DNA of 64,000 bases from Arthrobacter sp. ISL-95 (GCF_018613695.1 NZ_JAGGPR010000004.1:60730-124729); one strand, 5' to 3'. Counted from the first letter of the stretch, positions 19,347 to 27,965 are shown. The notes: generated from the sequence alone by a model not told the origin. Made by a program: numbers and translations.

Positions 19347-19359
19347 GTCAGATCCTGAC
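19347..19359. promoter_or_regulatory. Probable TetR operator copy 2
   Basis: GTCAG-ATC-CTGAC, a perfect 5-3-5 inverted repeat upstream of the intact aldo/keto reductase gene. It has the same arms and spacing as the site at 20446, next to the TetR gene. Confidence 0.7.
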
Positions 19360-19473
19360 AGATTATTCCCTGGTAGTTGGTTTCGGCGGATAGTGGAGAG
19401 TGTTGGAAAAGCCGGTGCTACGCGGGGTGTTTGTGGCGCCGGGTTCTGCTGTCGTGACCCATGAGGTTCAGGT

Positions 19474-20400
19474 TTAGACATGGGCTCCATGGGGTGCGAT
19501 CCGCTCGATCTGCGCGAGGTCGTCCGGTGTCAGGATGAGCTCGGAGGCAACCGAGTTTTCGGTCACGCGCTCGGGGTTCCGTGAGCCGGGGATGGGGACA
19601 ATGTAGGGCTTAAGGGTGAGCAACCAAGCGAGAGACAGCTGCGACAAGGTCACTCCCCGCTCGTCCGCGAGAACCTGCAGCTCGTCGGCGATCGCGAGAT
19701 TCGCTTCGAAGTTGCCAGGCGCCCACCAGGGGTTGTTGCGGCGGAAGTCACCGGCCGGGTATCCCTCGAGGGGCTTTACGGCGCCGGTGAGAAACCCTCT
19801 GGCCAGGGGGCGGTAGGCGATCAGGCCGATCCCGAGCTCCTCAAGCACTTCGAACAGCGCCTCGGACTGTCGGTCGAAGATCGAGTAAGAGGTTTGCACG
19901 ACGCTGATCGGATGGACGGCGTGGGCCTTCCGGATGTTCTCGGCGCTGGTGTTGGACAGGCCCAAGTACTTGACCTTCCCGGCGTCCACGAACTGCGCCA
20001 TCAGCCCCACAACGTCCTCGATGGGAACTGCCGGGTCGTGGATGTGCTGGTAGAGCACGTCGATGGTATCGACGCCGAGGCGTCCGAGGCTATTGTCCAC
20101 AACGTCCCGCACGTGGTCCAGGCGCGAGTTCGGGGTGAACGCCGGCGTGAAGCCGAATTTAGTCGCGATCGTCACCTCGTCACGGATCGGGGCGAGGGCC
20201 TGGCCGAGCACCCGCTCACCCTTGCCCCAACCGTAGAGCTCGGCGGTATCGAAATGCGTGACGCCAGCTTCGTGAGCGCGGCGTATCGCCGAAATCGATG
20301 CGGTGTCGTAATCCGCGCCGTTCCCGAGGGCAGTATCCATCGAGCCTTAGCCAATGGCAGAGGTGGCCAGTCCTTGCTGGCCGAGCGTGCGTCTCTTCAT
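19474..20400 (-). pseudogene. Aldo/keto reductase paralogue with early nonsense codon
   Basis: The original gene starts at ATG 20400 with a good AAGGGA site and reads [17 protein letters not shown], then a TAA at 20349-20347 where the paralogue has Tyr (GYGS). After the stop the frame continues, intact, as GSMDTALGNG... for 288 codons from an internal ATG at 20340, with the tetrad in HFDTAELYGWGKGE, VTIATKFG and VLYQHIHDP and the C-terminal IVPIPGSRNPERVTEN. Only one lesion is visible. A shortened protein lacking the first beta-hairpin and strand could be made by reinitiation, but no ribosome site precedes the internal ATG. I call it a recent pseudogene; a sequencing error would have the same appearance. 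Confidence 0.75.
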
Positions 20401-20445
20401 GTGAATCCCTTTCGCCAAGTAGATAAGTCATATCATGCCATATAT

Positions 20446-20458
20446 GTCAGAATCTGAC
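20446..20458. promoter_or_regulatory. Probable TetR operator copy 1
   Basis: GTCAG-AAT-CTGAC, within the longer palindrome TGTCAGAATCTGACA (20445-20459), lies between the divergent aldo/keto reductase paralogue and the TetR gene. A further half-site TGTCAGA follows at 20465-20471. It matches the site at 19347 in arms and spacing. Confidence 0.75.
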
Positions 20459-20484
20459 ACGCATGTCAGATGTAGGATGTTCGT

Positions 20485-21075
20485 ATGAGCCAACAAGATG
20501 CCCCACGCGGAGGACTCCGCGCCGTTACTCGCGACGTGGTCAGGCAACGACTTTCCGATGTGGCAATCGACCTTTTCGCGGAGCGTGGTTTTGAGGGGGT
20601 TACCGTCGAGCAGGTCGCGGCCGCGGCGGGTGTGTCCACGAGGAGTGTGCACCGGTACTTCCCGGCGAAAGAGGACATGGTTGTTGGTACCCTCACCGAT
20701 TACGGGGAGCGCGTGGCTGAAGCGTTCGCGGCGCGCACGACTGACGAGCGCGCTATCAAGTCGCTGCATGCCGCGTACTCCACGATGCTCGGCACCCGCG
20801 CGCAGACCGATCGTGACAAGATCGCGATCCGGCTGCTTTCCAGCACACCCTCACTCCGTGCGCGCAACTTCGAGAAGCACCTGCAGTGGGCCGAGCTCCT
20901 GACCCCCGTTGTCGCTCACAGGCTCAACGGTGACCACGCTCTCATCCGAGCGAAGGTCATCGTCCAGGCCAGTCTCTGCGCCTTCGATGTTGCCCTGGCA
21001 ACCTGGGCCGAGACCGACGAGATGCAGGGCCTCCAGGAGATCCTCAGCACCACCTTTGGGGCGCTCGAGTCCTAA
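20485..21075 (+). CDS. TetR/AcrR-family transcriptional regulator
   Basis: 196-aa repressor. The N-terminal domain has the helix-turn-helix VTVEQVAAAAGVSTRSVHRYFPAKED (about residues 38-63), preceded by LSDVAIDLFAERGFEG; the C-terminal 130 residues form the ligand-binding and dimer domain, with no recognisable specificity. It is divergent from two aldo/keto reductase genes and its promoter region holds a perfect palindrome that recurs upstream of the other reductase. The simplest model is autoregulation plus repression of both reductases, relieved by a reactive carbonyl or quinone. The ATG at 20485 has only a weak ribosome site (AGGATGTT). Confidence 0.88.
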   Translation: MSQQDAPRGGLRAVTRDVVRQRLSDVAIDLFAERGFEGVTVEQVAAAAGVSTRSVHRYFPAKEDMVVGTLTDYGERVAEAFAARTTDERAIKSLHAAYSTMLGTRAQTDRDKIAIRLLSSTPSLRARNFEKHLQWAELLTPVVAHRLNGDHALIRAKVIVQASLCAFDVALATWAETDEMQGLQEILSTTFGALES

Positions 21076-21783
21076 ACATCAGCCCTGCAACTCGCCGCAG
21101 GGTGTGCCACTTCGATCCCATGCCAGATTGGGCTGAGTGCCGGGACCCCGCCCCATGCAGAGCATCTTGGAGACAAGGTGTTCGACGGCGACTGGCGCAC
21201 CATTGATGTCTGCTACCGCCGGATCGAGAGGTTCTTGAGGAACCTTGAGGGTACGTACCTCGGCGATGAGGACGCGGTGATCCATTCCGCCCGGATCCAA
21301 AGCACACCAATACCTCGAACTCGCCCTCGAAACCGACCCCGGCTACCGCTTCGCCATGACTCCGTGGCGTTCCAGAGCCAGATTTACAAATATCGCTCAT
21401 CGGCGTTCGAGTCCATGACGCCGCTGGACGAGTGGTTCGTTATCCGACCCAACGCTTTCCGCCGTATTTGGGGTTCAGCCAAGTTTGGACCCAAAAGGCA
21501 GTTTGTAGGAGAAGGAACGCCAGAAGCCCGACGTTTCACTTCAGCCGCTCCGCAACGTCGAGTTCGCACCTGGTTCGACGAGTTCACCCTATGGAAACAA
21601 CACTCCGCAGCCCGTGACATCTGCGATCACGGCATCAGAGTGCTGCCTATGGACTCTGGAAATCCCAACTCACAAATGTCGCGACGCATTCGAAACGCTC
21701 AGCGGCTGCACCGCGACACGCGGGTAGTGGACCGGGTGTTTAACCGAAAAAATGAGTGGTCACAATCCATATCAAAGGTTTCC
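21076..21783. other. Intergenic with duplicated gene fragment
   Basis: About 700 bp with no convincing gene. A frame beginning near 21178 looks mildly protein-like (GDWRTIDVCYRRIERFLRN) but has no recognisable family or start signal. A copied DUF4192 fragment lies at 21293-21356, so the region has been assembled by rearrangement. Confidence 0.5.
21293..21356 (+). pseudogene. Copied fragment of DUF4192 gene
   Basis: 64 bases identical to 5250-5313 of the DUF4192 gene except for one change (C to G inside ACCTCSAACTC). The flanks on both sides diverge abruptly. In the source gene these bases encode the segment around HQYLQLALETDPGYRFA, a TPR-like helix. The copy is far too short to be functional. 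Confidence 0.85.
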
Positions 21784-21812
21784 TTGACAGAGCCTCCTTA
21801 CGGCCCTAGATT
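21784..21812 (+). promoter_or_regulatory. Sigma-70-type promoter for LacI-regulated ABC operon
   Basis: TTGACA (21784-21789), 17-bp spacer, TAGATT (21807-21812). The operators at 21816-21842 begin 3 nt downstream, a position in which a bound repressor would block initiation. Confidence 0.65.
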
Positions 21813-21815
21813 TAT

Positions 21816-21872
21816 TGCAACCGATCTCAGCAACCGATCTCACTGCTAATTTCGTCAATGCAACCGATCTCA
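21816..21872 (+). promoter_or_regulatory. Three LacI-type operators, two overlapping
   Basis: TGCAACCGATCTCA at 21816-21829, AGCAACCGATCTCA at 21829-21842 (13-nt period, sharing one base), and TGCAACCGATCTCA again at 21859-21872. Read on the other strand as TGAGAT-CG-GTTGCA, the site is an imperfect palindrome centred on CG, as LacI-family operators are. The same tandem pair is found at 33793 and 35199. Confidence 0.8.
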
Positions 21873-21989
21873 AAGGAGAGACTCGATGATTTACCATCTC
21901 CTGCCCGACCGTCGGCCGCCCCTAGTCAGTCGGCATCGTTTGAGCACGGCATGCTTTCGCATCAGCAACCCAGTCCACAGGAGAAATTC

Positions 21990-23246
21990 ATGATCAACAA
22001 GCGATGGGGCTTGGCGCTCGTCACAGCCGTTGTAGCCGGCCTTACCCTTAGCGGCTGCTCCCCCTCACCTTCGGAACCGCAAGGGCCCGTGACGCTCAGC
22101 TACTGGGATTTCCTCGACCCCAGCCAAGCTAATCCGCGCTCCAAAGCCTTAAAGGAAAACATTGCCAACTTCGAAGCGGCGAACCCGGACATCAAGATTA
22201 ACCTCTCTGTTGTTTCACTGGGCGATATGTTGAACAGACTGCCGCAAGCAGCGGCAGCTGGTCAGGCTCCAGACGTTTTCAAGATGTACACCCCAATCGT
22301 TCCTCAGATGGCATCTGCCGGCGTTTACTCCCCGCTGCCTGACGCGGCCTCCAAGGTCACTGACTGGCTGCGGCCAACCGACACTCTTGCCGGCCCGGAC
22401 GGCAAGCAGGTCGCCGTGCCCTATGAATACCGGACCTGCGCCCTTTACTACAACCAGAAGATCCTTTCCCAGATCGGTGCGACCATTCCCACCACTTACG
22501 ATCAGGTCGTCGACGTTGCTCGAAAGGCTGCCGCGGCCGGTTTCACCGGCTTTGGAACCGGCTTCTCGGACACCGACAACTCAGCGATTATCAGCACCTT
22601 CTTTAACTGCTTCATGTCCCAGGTCGATCAAGAAATGTGGAACAAAGACGGGCAAGCAGATTTCGCTACATCCAAGGGCGAGGAGTTTGGTAACTTCCTG
22701 GCCAAGCTCAGGGATGCAAAGGCCTTGGGAAGCAATGTCGTTTCGGATACGTACGGCACCGTGGCTGACGGGATGGCAAGCGGTACGGTGGCCATGGCAG
22801 TTATGGGCACGGAACGGGTAGTTTCGTTTGCCTCGCAAAACCCGGACCTCAAGTGGACAGCCTTGCCGAAAGCCAGCACCGGAGACACCACGGGCACCAC
22901 CATCGGGTGGACCTTGGGCATAGGCAATGGCAGCAAACACACGGAGGCCGCTTGGAAGTTCATCGAGTACATGACCGGTCCGGAAGCCGGTGCTCTCATG
23001 GCGACGGGTGGTGAGGTACCCACGCGTGCCGCCACCTACCAGCAACCGTTCTTCTCCTCGCCTGAGGCAAAGACCGTCAATGACATCTCCGCCTACGTCA
23101 AGAGCAACAGTGAACCACGCACTTATGCCAATACATGGACCGCGCTTGCCACTGGTCTTTCCCAAGCCGGGCAGAAACTGACCCTTAACGGTTCGTCGGG
23201 CAGCGACTTTATCCATTCCGCGCAGGATGCGGCCAACAAGAAATAG
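21990..23246 (+). CDS. Sugar ABC transporter substrate-binding lipoprotein
   Basis: 418-aa family 1 solute-binding protein. Signal peptide with lipobox LSGC (LVTAVVAGLTLSGCSPSPS), mature part beginning VTLSYWDFLDPSQANPRSKA, and later TIGWTLGIGNGSKHTEAAWKF, typical of CUT1 binding proteins. The start at ATG 21990 follows AGGAGAAATTC; the frame is open further upstream to 21858, but that ATG lies inside an operator. It is the first gene of an ABC operon whose promoter carries three LacI-type sites. A perfect 11-bp hairpin follows its stop, which would give more binding protein than permease. No ATPase gene is nearby. Confidence 0.92.
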   Translation: MINKRWGLALVTAVVAGLTLSGCSPSPSEPQGPVTLSYWDFLDPSQANPRSKALKENIANFEAANPDIKINLSVVSLGDMLNRLPQAAAAGQAPDVFKMYTPIVPQMASAGVYSPLPDAASKVTDWLRPTDTLAGPDGKQVAVPYEYRTCALYYNQKILSQIGATIPTTYDQVVDVARKAAAAGFTGFGTGFSDTDNSAIISTFFNCFMSQVDQEMWNKDGQADFATSKGEEFGNFLAKLRDAKALGSNVVSDTYGTVADGMASGTVAMAVMGTERVVSFASQNPDLKWTALPKASTGDTTGTTIGWTLGIGNGSKHTEAAWKFIEYMTGPEAGALMATGGEVPTRAATYQQPFFSSPEAKTVNDISAYVKSNSEPRTYANTWTALATGLSQAGQKLTLNGSSGSDFIHSAQDAANKK

Positions 23247-23259
23247 CCGCCCGATATCC

Positions 23260-23285
23260 GGGGAGCCTGAGACATCAGGCTCCCC
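23260..23285 (+). terminator. Intercistronic hairpin after binding-protein gene
   Basis: GGGGAGCCTGA-GACA-TCAGGCTCCCC, a perfect 11-bp stem with a 4-nt loop, 14 nt after the stop. It lacks a T-run. Such hairpins between binding-protein and permease genes (as in malE-malF) commonly stabilise the upstream message and reduce downstream expression. Confidence 0.75.
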
Positions 23286-23301
23286 TCGGAAGGGACAGAT
23301 A

Positions 23302-24234
23302 ATGTCAACAAAAAGCTCGCCCCGCATCTCACGCCGTCCCGTTGCTTCCCCCTTAGGCACCCAAACCGTTCGCCGGGCGCGTAGGGATCGAATGGTATGG
23401 CTCTACGTCGTCCCTGTCACCGCTGTGTTCCTCTTTGTCTTCGTGGGGCCGCTCATCTACACAGCATGGACAGCTCTCCACGAGACCACTTATTACCAGA
23501 TCGGAAAATTCTCGGGTCTTAATTCCTTTGTCCGGCTCTTCTCGGACTCCGACCTCCCCAGTCGCATCGGGACAACCTTGGTGTTCTCCCTCGGTGCCTT
23601 GGTCATCGCTTTGCCGGCAGGGCTTCTGTCCGCGATCGTGCTAAACAACCTCCATCGCTTCAAGCGCTCCGTCCGGAGCCTCTTCCTGCTGCCCTGGCTG
23701 ATGTCGCAGGCCACTGCAGGAACAATCTGGCTGTGGTTCCTCAACCCCAACTATGGTCCGGCTTCTGCCATCACTAAATCCCTTGGGTTCGGTCCCACCG
23801 ATGTTTTCTCATCACCGACCAGCGCCCTGGTTGCAGTGACCCTGATGACCGCCTGGTGGTCCTACCCGCAAGCCATGCTCCTCTTTCTGGGTGCCCTACA
23901 AACGATTCCGGAGGAACTCCGTGAAAGCCTGAAGGTGGACGGCGGCGGAGCTTGGCACGGGTTTGTGAACATCACGCTCCCTTATCTACGCAACACCATC
24001 GTCTCCGTCGTGGTCGTTCTTCTCATGCTCTATGTACAGATGGTCACGATCATTCTTGTCACCACAAGAGGAGGCCCGATCGGTTCCACGGAGACGCTGT
24101 CCATGCGGGTATACAACCAGATGTTCGACAAGTTCGATCTCTCTGGAGCCTCAGCAACGGCTCTCCTGCTTTTTGCCGTCAACATCGTCCTGACACTCGT
24201 CGCCATTCGCTTCCGACGGAAGGAAAGCCTGTGA
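23302..24234 (+). CDS. Sugar ABC transporter permease (MalF type)
   Basis: 310-aa membrane permease; about six helices, the first WLYVVPVTAVFLFVFVGPLI. The EAA loop reads ELRESLKVDGGGAWHGFVNI. The ATG at 23302 follows GGAAGGGACAG; an in-frame upstream start at 23227 would overlap the hairpin. It overlaps the next permease by 4 nt (GTGA). It forms the channel with the product of the 24231 gene and receives substrate from the 21990 binding protein. LacI-controlled through the promoter at 21784. Confidence 0.92.
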   Translation: MSTKSSPRISRRPVASPLGTQTVRRARRDRMVWLYVVPVTAVFLFVFVGPLIYTAWTALHETTYYQIGKFSGLNSFVRLFSDSDLPSRIGTTLVFSLGALVIALPAGLLSAIVLNNLHRFKRSVRSLFLLPWLMSQATAGTIWLWFLNPNYGPASAITKSLGFGPTDVFSSPTSALVAVTLMTAWWSYPQAMLLFLGALQTIPEELRESLKVDGGGAWHGFVNITLPYLRNTIVSVVVVLLMLYVQMVTIILVTTRGGPIGSTETLSMRVYNQMFDKFDLSGASATALLLFAVNIVLTLVAIRFRRKESL

Positions 24235-25091
24235 GCACCACAACCTCGAGCCGCCAGCGCCGCCTCGGCGCCTTCATCCGAGGGGTTCCGGCCTGGGCTT
24301 TCGTCATCCTGTCCGCCGCGGTGGTACTTCCGCCTGTTGCATGGATCGTGTCCACATCGCTGAAAACCGCCCAGGACACCCTCGAGTTCCCGCCGCGGTG
24401 GATACCGGACCCGATCTCTTCCGAGGGCTTTGTCGGCCTGTTGACCTCGACCAACATCCGCTTCTTCGCGAACTCGCTCATCTACGCTGGCGGCTCCATC
24501 GTGCTTGCTCTGGTCATTTGCATCCCCGCAGCGTACGTGGCCACGAGGCACCGGAGCCGTCGCATGGAAACTCTGATGACAGGTATCCTGGTCCTGTCCA
24601 TGGTCCCGGCGATCGTGGTCTTTATCGCGCTGTACTCCATGTTCGTCAAGACCGCATTGATCAACACTTATCCGATGATGATCATCGTCTACACGGCCAT
24701 CATTTGTGGACAAACCATCCTGTTTCTACGCAATTTCATCGAGAACATACCCGTCGAAATCGAGGAAGCGGCCGCAATCGATGGCTGCTCGCGACTGCAG
24801 ATCTTATGGCGCATCATCCTTCCGCTCATCCGGCCTGGTATCGCTGCCGTGGCCATCTTCATCTTCGTCTTCGTCTGGAACGACTTCCTGGTCGGTACCG
24901 TCCTCGCCACCACAGAGGACATGAAGACCGTTCAGAACGGCATTGTGCGATACATAACCACCGGGTTCGGTAGCTTCTGGGGACTCTTCGCCGCATTCAT
25001 CGTCGTTGCTTTCATCCCCGTTCTCTCAATCTTCCTGGCGTTCCAGCGCTGGTTTGTTGCCGGCATGACGTCCGGCGGAGTCAAGGGGTAG
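24231..25091 (+). CDS. Sugar ABC transporter permease (MalG type)
   Basis: 286-aa second permease. Start GTG at 24231, inside the stop region of the preceding gene. Helix 1 is VPAWAFVILSAAVVLPPVAW and the EAA motif IEEAAAIDGCSRLQILWRI is present, with the usual C-terminus VAGMTSGGVKG. The last gene of the ABC operon; an intrinsic terminator follows at 25133. The convergent minus-strand operon ends on the other side of that terminator. Confidence 0.92.
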   Translation: MSTTTSSRQRRLGAFIRGVPAWAFVILSAAVVLPPVAWIVSTSLKTAQDTLEFPPRWIPDPISSEGFVGLLTSTNIRFFANSLIYAGGSIVLALVICIPAAYVATRHRSRRMETLMTGILVLSMVPAIVVFIALYSMFVKTALINTYPMMIIVYTAIICGQTILFLRNFIENIPVEIEEAAAIDGCSRLQILWRIILPLIRPGIAAVAIFIFVFVWNDFLVGTVLATTEDMKTVQNGIVRYITTGFGSFWGLFAAFIVVAFIPVLSIFLAFQRWFVAGMTSGGVKG

Positions 25092-25132
25092 CTCAGGCAA
25101 CCGTTAAGCCGCACCGTTCGGCCATACAGTAG

Positions 25133-25185
25133 GCAGGCCCCGTGACCGTTTCCAACGGCTCACGGGGCCTGCTTTGTTGTTGTTG
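25133..25185. terminator. Strong intrinsic terminator between convergent operons
   Basis: Stem GCAGGCCCCGTGA (25133-25145) pairs with TCACGGGGCCTGC (25160-25172), and the inner bases CCGTT/AACGG extend it; TTTGTTGTTGTTG follows. It lies 40 bp after the permease stop and 160 bp before the end of the opposing VOC gene. Confidence 0.85.
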
Positions 25186-25342
25186 ATGATGGCTGGTGCG
25201 GAAACGGAGGGGTGTCTCTTCCCTTTGCTTGACGGTTGAATTGGCGGGTGCGAAACCACACGAGGAACCAGGCACCACAGGCTGGCGCCGAGTCAAACAT
25301 GTTGCTTCATCTACTCTGAGTGCATAATTCCTAACCAGTGAC

Positions 25343-25795
25343 TTACGAGGCCTGGCTTGGACGCCAGTCGGGCGACTGAATCAGCTCTACACGATTTCCG
25401 TCTGGATCAAGGAGGTAAACCAACCACCCGCCTGCAATGGGGCCTGAGGTCGGGGCAATAGGTTCTGATACCGCGCTGTAACCAAGCGCTGTCATCTTGG
25501 CGTATACCTGTCGCACGTCAATATCTGTAAAGGCCAGGTGAGCCGTGCCCGGCTGCGCCTCTGAAGGATTGACGGCCGGCAGTAGCGGCTCGGCATGGGC
25601 GAGTTCCAGCCGAAAGGATCCGTCGCTGGTAGCGAGAAGCATGGCTCTGACCTTAACGTCGGGACGGCCGTAGAGTTCTCCGATGTATGGTCCCGACGTC
25701 CACGCATCCACACGTGTTAGTCCGAGGCCATCCACGTAGAAACGCTCGCTGCGCTCCATATCCGTTACGTGCAGGGCCGTGTGATGATGTCGCAT
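25343..25795 (-). CDS. VOC-family protein (glyoxalase/dioxygenase fold), first copy
   Basis: 150-aa protein with two vicinal-oxygen-chelate half-domains. Metal ligand positions: His in HTALHVTDME (first half), Glu in RLELAHAEP, His in GTAHLAFTDID (second half) and Glu in DPDGNRVELIQ at the C-terminus. The start at 25795 (MRHHHTALHV) follows AAGGAGAC; a longer frame upstream is not supported. It is the last gene of the long minus-strand LacI-regulated operon. VOC proteins of this kind may be lactonases, epimerases or dioxygenases, so it could isomerise or open an intermediate of the pathway; the reaction is unknown. Confidence 0.85.
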   Translation of the reverse strand: MRHHHTALHVTDMERSERFYVDGLGLTRVDAWTSGPYIGELYGRPDVKVRAMLLATSDGSFRLELAHAEPLLPAVNPSEAQPGTAHLAFTDIDVRQVYAKMTALGYSAVSEPIAPTSGPIAGGWLVYLLDPDGNRVELIQSPDWRPSQAS

Positions 25796-25951
25796 TATGT
25801 TTGTCTCCTTGGCAGATGAGGGACTTGTCTCTGATTGCTGAATTGCCTTCAGGATGATGGGAACAGCATTGAAGCGTTGGTGTTGGTTTGAGTGAGGTGA
25901 TGGCTCGGCGGCACAGGCGGTCAATGAGAAGAAGCCCCTGTCGGGTGTGCT

Positions 25952-26701
25952 TCAGGTTCCTATTCCCAAATGTGCTCCGCCCGCCACGTCGAGAGAGACT
26001 CCCGTGATGTAGCGGTTGTCGGGATCGGAGAGGAACAGGATGGCGCGGGCAACTTCATCGGGCTCGGCGAAGCGACGCATCGGCACTTGCGCTGCGCGCT
26101 TCGCGCGGTTGGCGGCCGCGTCCGGGCCGGAGTCTCGGGCAAATTGCGCCCACATGGGTGTGTTCACCGGTCCTGGTGCGATCGCGTTCACGGAGATGCC
26201 GTCGGGTCCGAGCAATTCCGCAAAGGACCACATGATGTGGAGGACCGCGAGCTTGCTCGCGTTATAGGGCAGGTAGTTGAGGCGTGCTTCTTTGGCCGCA
26301 ACGGAAGACAGGACCACGATCGCGCCGGCTGTGCCTGTCTCGAGCATGGACTTCGCCGTCTCGCGGACCATCGTGAAAGTCGCTGTCGTATTGATTCTCA
26401 GGATGGAGTCGAACTCTTCAGTGGTTGTGTCCATTATATCCGGGGTGGGGCCGAGCACTCCGGCCGCGTGAACGAGGACATCTACGCGGCCGTACTTGGC
26501 CTGGATGTCCTGTATGACCGCAGCGCATTGTTCTTGCGCGGTGATGTCCAAGGGGTAAAACGCCTCCAGGGACTGATCCTCTTTGGGGGCACGGTCAGCG
26601 CCGATGACCATGGCTCCAGCGGCTGTGAGTGCGCTGACAGCAGCGTCGCCGATTCCTCCGCTGGACCCGGTTACCAGAACCACCTGGTCTTTGAGGCTCA
26701 T
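25952..26701 (-). CDS. Short-chain dehydrogenase/reductase
   Basis: 249-aa classical SDR. Cofactor motif TGSSGGIG (residues 11-18), HAAGV (NAG-like motif), catalytic Ser in VVLSSVAAKEA, Tyr and Lys in YNASK, and C-terminal YITGVSLDVAGGAHLG. Asp/Arg at the end of strand 2 (GADRAP) suggests NAD(H) or mixed specificity. The ribosome site GGAGGGAACCC precedes the ATG. It lies between the VOC gene and a Gfo/Idh/MocA oxidoreductase in the LacI-controlled operon and may oxidise a sugar-derived hydroxyl or lactol. Confidence 0.9.
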   Translation of the reverse strand: MSLKDQVVLVTGSSGGIGDAAVSALTAAGAMVIGADRAPKEDQSLEAFYPLDITAQEQCAAVIQDIQAKYGRVDVLVHAAGVLGPTPDIMDTTTEEFDSILRINTTATFTMVRETAKSMLETGTAGAIVVLSSVAAKEARLNYLPYNASKLAVLHIMWSFAELLGPDGISVNAIAPGPVNTPMWAQFARDSGPDAAANRAKRAAQVPMRRFAEPDEVARAILFLSDPDNRYITGVSLDVAGGAHLGIGT

Positions 26702-26843
26702 GGGTTCCCTCCGCTCTGGGCGCGGCTCGACTGCCGTGCTTCTGTGGTCGGAAAGTGAGGTGCTTGCTTCATGTTCATTTCCTTACTCGATATTGCACGG
26801 TTGGTCCGGTCGTCCTTCGTTCCGCTCTGATGCTGCTAATGGG

Positions 26844-27824
26844 CTATCCTCTCCTCGGCGCCGATGCGGCTGCCCCTCGCCGGACTGCATCGGCGATTTC
26901 CGTGGCACGGAGCGCTTGGGAGAATGTAACGGCAGGCGTTTCACCCACGCAGAACCTCAGCGCGGCTTCTGCCTGGCGGAGGAAGAGATCGGAGGGGTCG
27001 AAAGTCTTCTCATGCTGGCCGCCACCACGCTCCCACACGCGGAGAGAATCGTTGGACCACAACAACCGCCCGGCGGTGGTGAGAACATCGATGGTGAGGC
27101 TCCAGTCGCCCTGGTTGAGGCCTTGGGGCTCCTGCCAAGGGGACCAGTAGCTCTGCAAGGTGAAGACGACTCCGGACGGGAATTCGAGCGTTGAAAGCAC
27201 GTGTTCCGATACCGGAGATCCGTACAGGCTGCTGCTGGCTTTGGCGGTCAAGACTTTCGGGTCACCGTCGAACCACGAAGAAACCAGTTCAATGGCGTGA
27301 ATTCCGTTGACGACTGCAACGCCACCCTCTTTCGGATCAGCACGCCACGAATCGACGTTCTGCTTATGGGCAACCGATCGAACGCTAACGGCGATCACTT
27401 CGTTGTCTCGGACCCATTGGGAGACGAGTGGAGCAATCGGATGCTGGTGGAGTGTGTACCCCACCATGAGCCGTTCGTTCACTCCCGAAGCGGCGCCAAT
27501 AATGGCAGCACCTTCCGCATCCGCCGCCACCGGCTTTTCCGTCAGCACCCGGAATCCCCTGTTAAGCAGGTCTGCACAGATGGCCGGTTGCAGTGTGGTG
27601 GGTAAGGCAATGACGACCAAGTCCAGCTGATCAGAAGGGAGCTCATGGGTGCTGGGCAGCAAATGCGCACCAAGCTCCTGGGCCAGGGCGAACGCCCGCT
27701 CGTCCTTCTCCACGAGATGGATGACATTGGCGCCCGCCTGAGCGAATGCCCGTGCATGCCTGGATCCGGCCCAGCCGGCCGCTCCCACCACCGCCACGCG
27801 CGGGGCCTGTTCCGCCGTCATCAT
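26844..27824 (-). CDS. Gfo/Idh/MocA-family oxidoreductase 1
   Basis: 326-aa NAD(P)-dependent sugar oxidoreductase. N-terminal Rossmann fold with VAVVGAAGWAGSRHARAF (a GxxGxxGxxH-like motif) and the EKP motif in LTEKPVAADAEGAA (about residues 95-108), followed by the C-terminal alpha/beta substrate domain with its histidine region SFEPS-like IHAIELVSSW. Members oxidise a ring hydroxyl of sugars, inositols or glycosides. Its ATG overlaps the stop of a 15-residue reading frame by 4 nt, so it appears to be translated by coupling. One of three such enzymes in this regulon. Confidence 0.88.
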   Translation of the reverse strand: MMTAEQAPRVAVVGAAGWAGSRHARAFAQAGANVIHLVEKDERAFALAQELGAHLLPSTHELPSDQLDLVVIALPTTLQPAICADLLNRGFRVLTEKPVAADAEGAAIIGAASGVNERLMVGYTLHQHPIAPLVSQWVRDNEVIAVSVRSVAHKQNVDSWRADPKEGGVAVVNGIHAIELVSSWFDGDPKVLTAKASSSLYGSPVSEHVLSTLEFPSGVVFTLQSYWSPWQEPQGLNQGDWSLTIDVLTTAGRLLWSNDSLRVWERGGGQHEKTFDPSDLFLRQAEAALRFCVGETPAVTFSQALRATEIADAVRRGAAASAPRRG

Positions 27825-27868
27825 GAGACAGGCCCCGCGAAGACCATGCCGGCGGAAGCGTTACTCAT
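27821..27868 (-). CDS. 15-residue coupling/leader reading frame
   Basis: ATG at 27868, preceded by the strong ribosome site AAAGGAGAG, encodes MSNASAGMVFAGPVS and ends in a TGA that overlaps the ATG of the oxidoreductase gene by 4 nt. It might be a translation-coupling leader or the remnant of a deleted gene. There is no independent evidence that the peptide has a function. Confidence 0.45.
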   Translation of the reverse strand: MSNASAGMVFAGPVS

Positions 27869-27965
27869 GTAATCTCTCCTTTGAGTTCGTTTCAAGAAGC
27901 CAATGGGATCGGTTTGATGAACCATCGGCATATCTTGGTGTCTTAAGAACGGGGTCTCAGGGACC

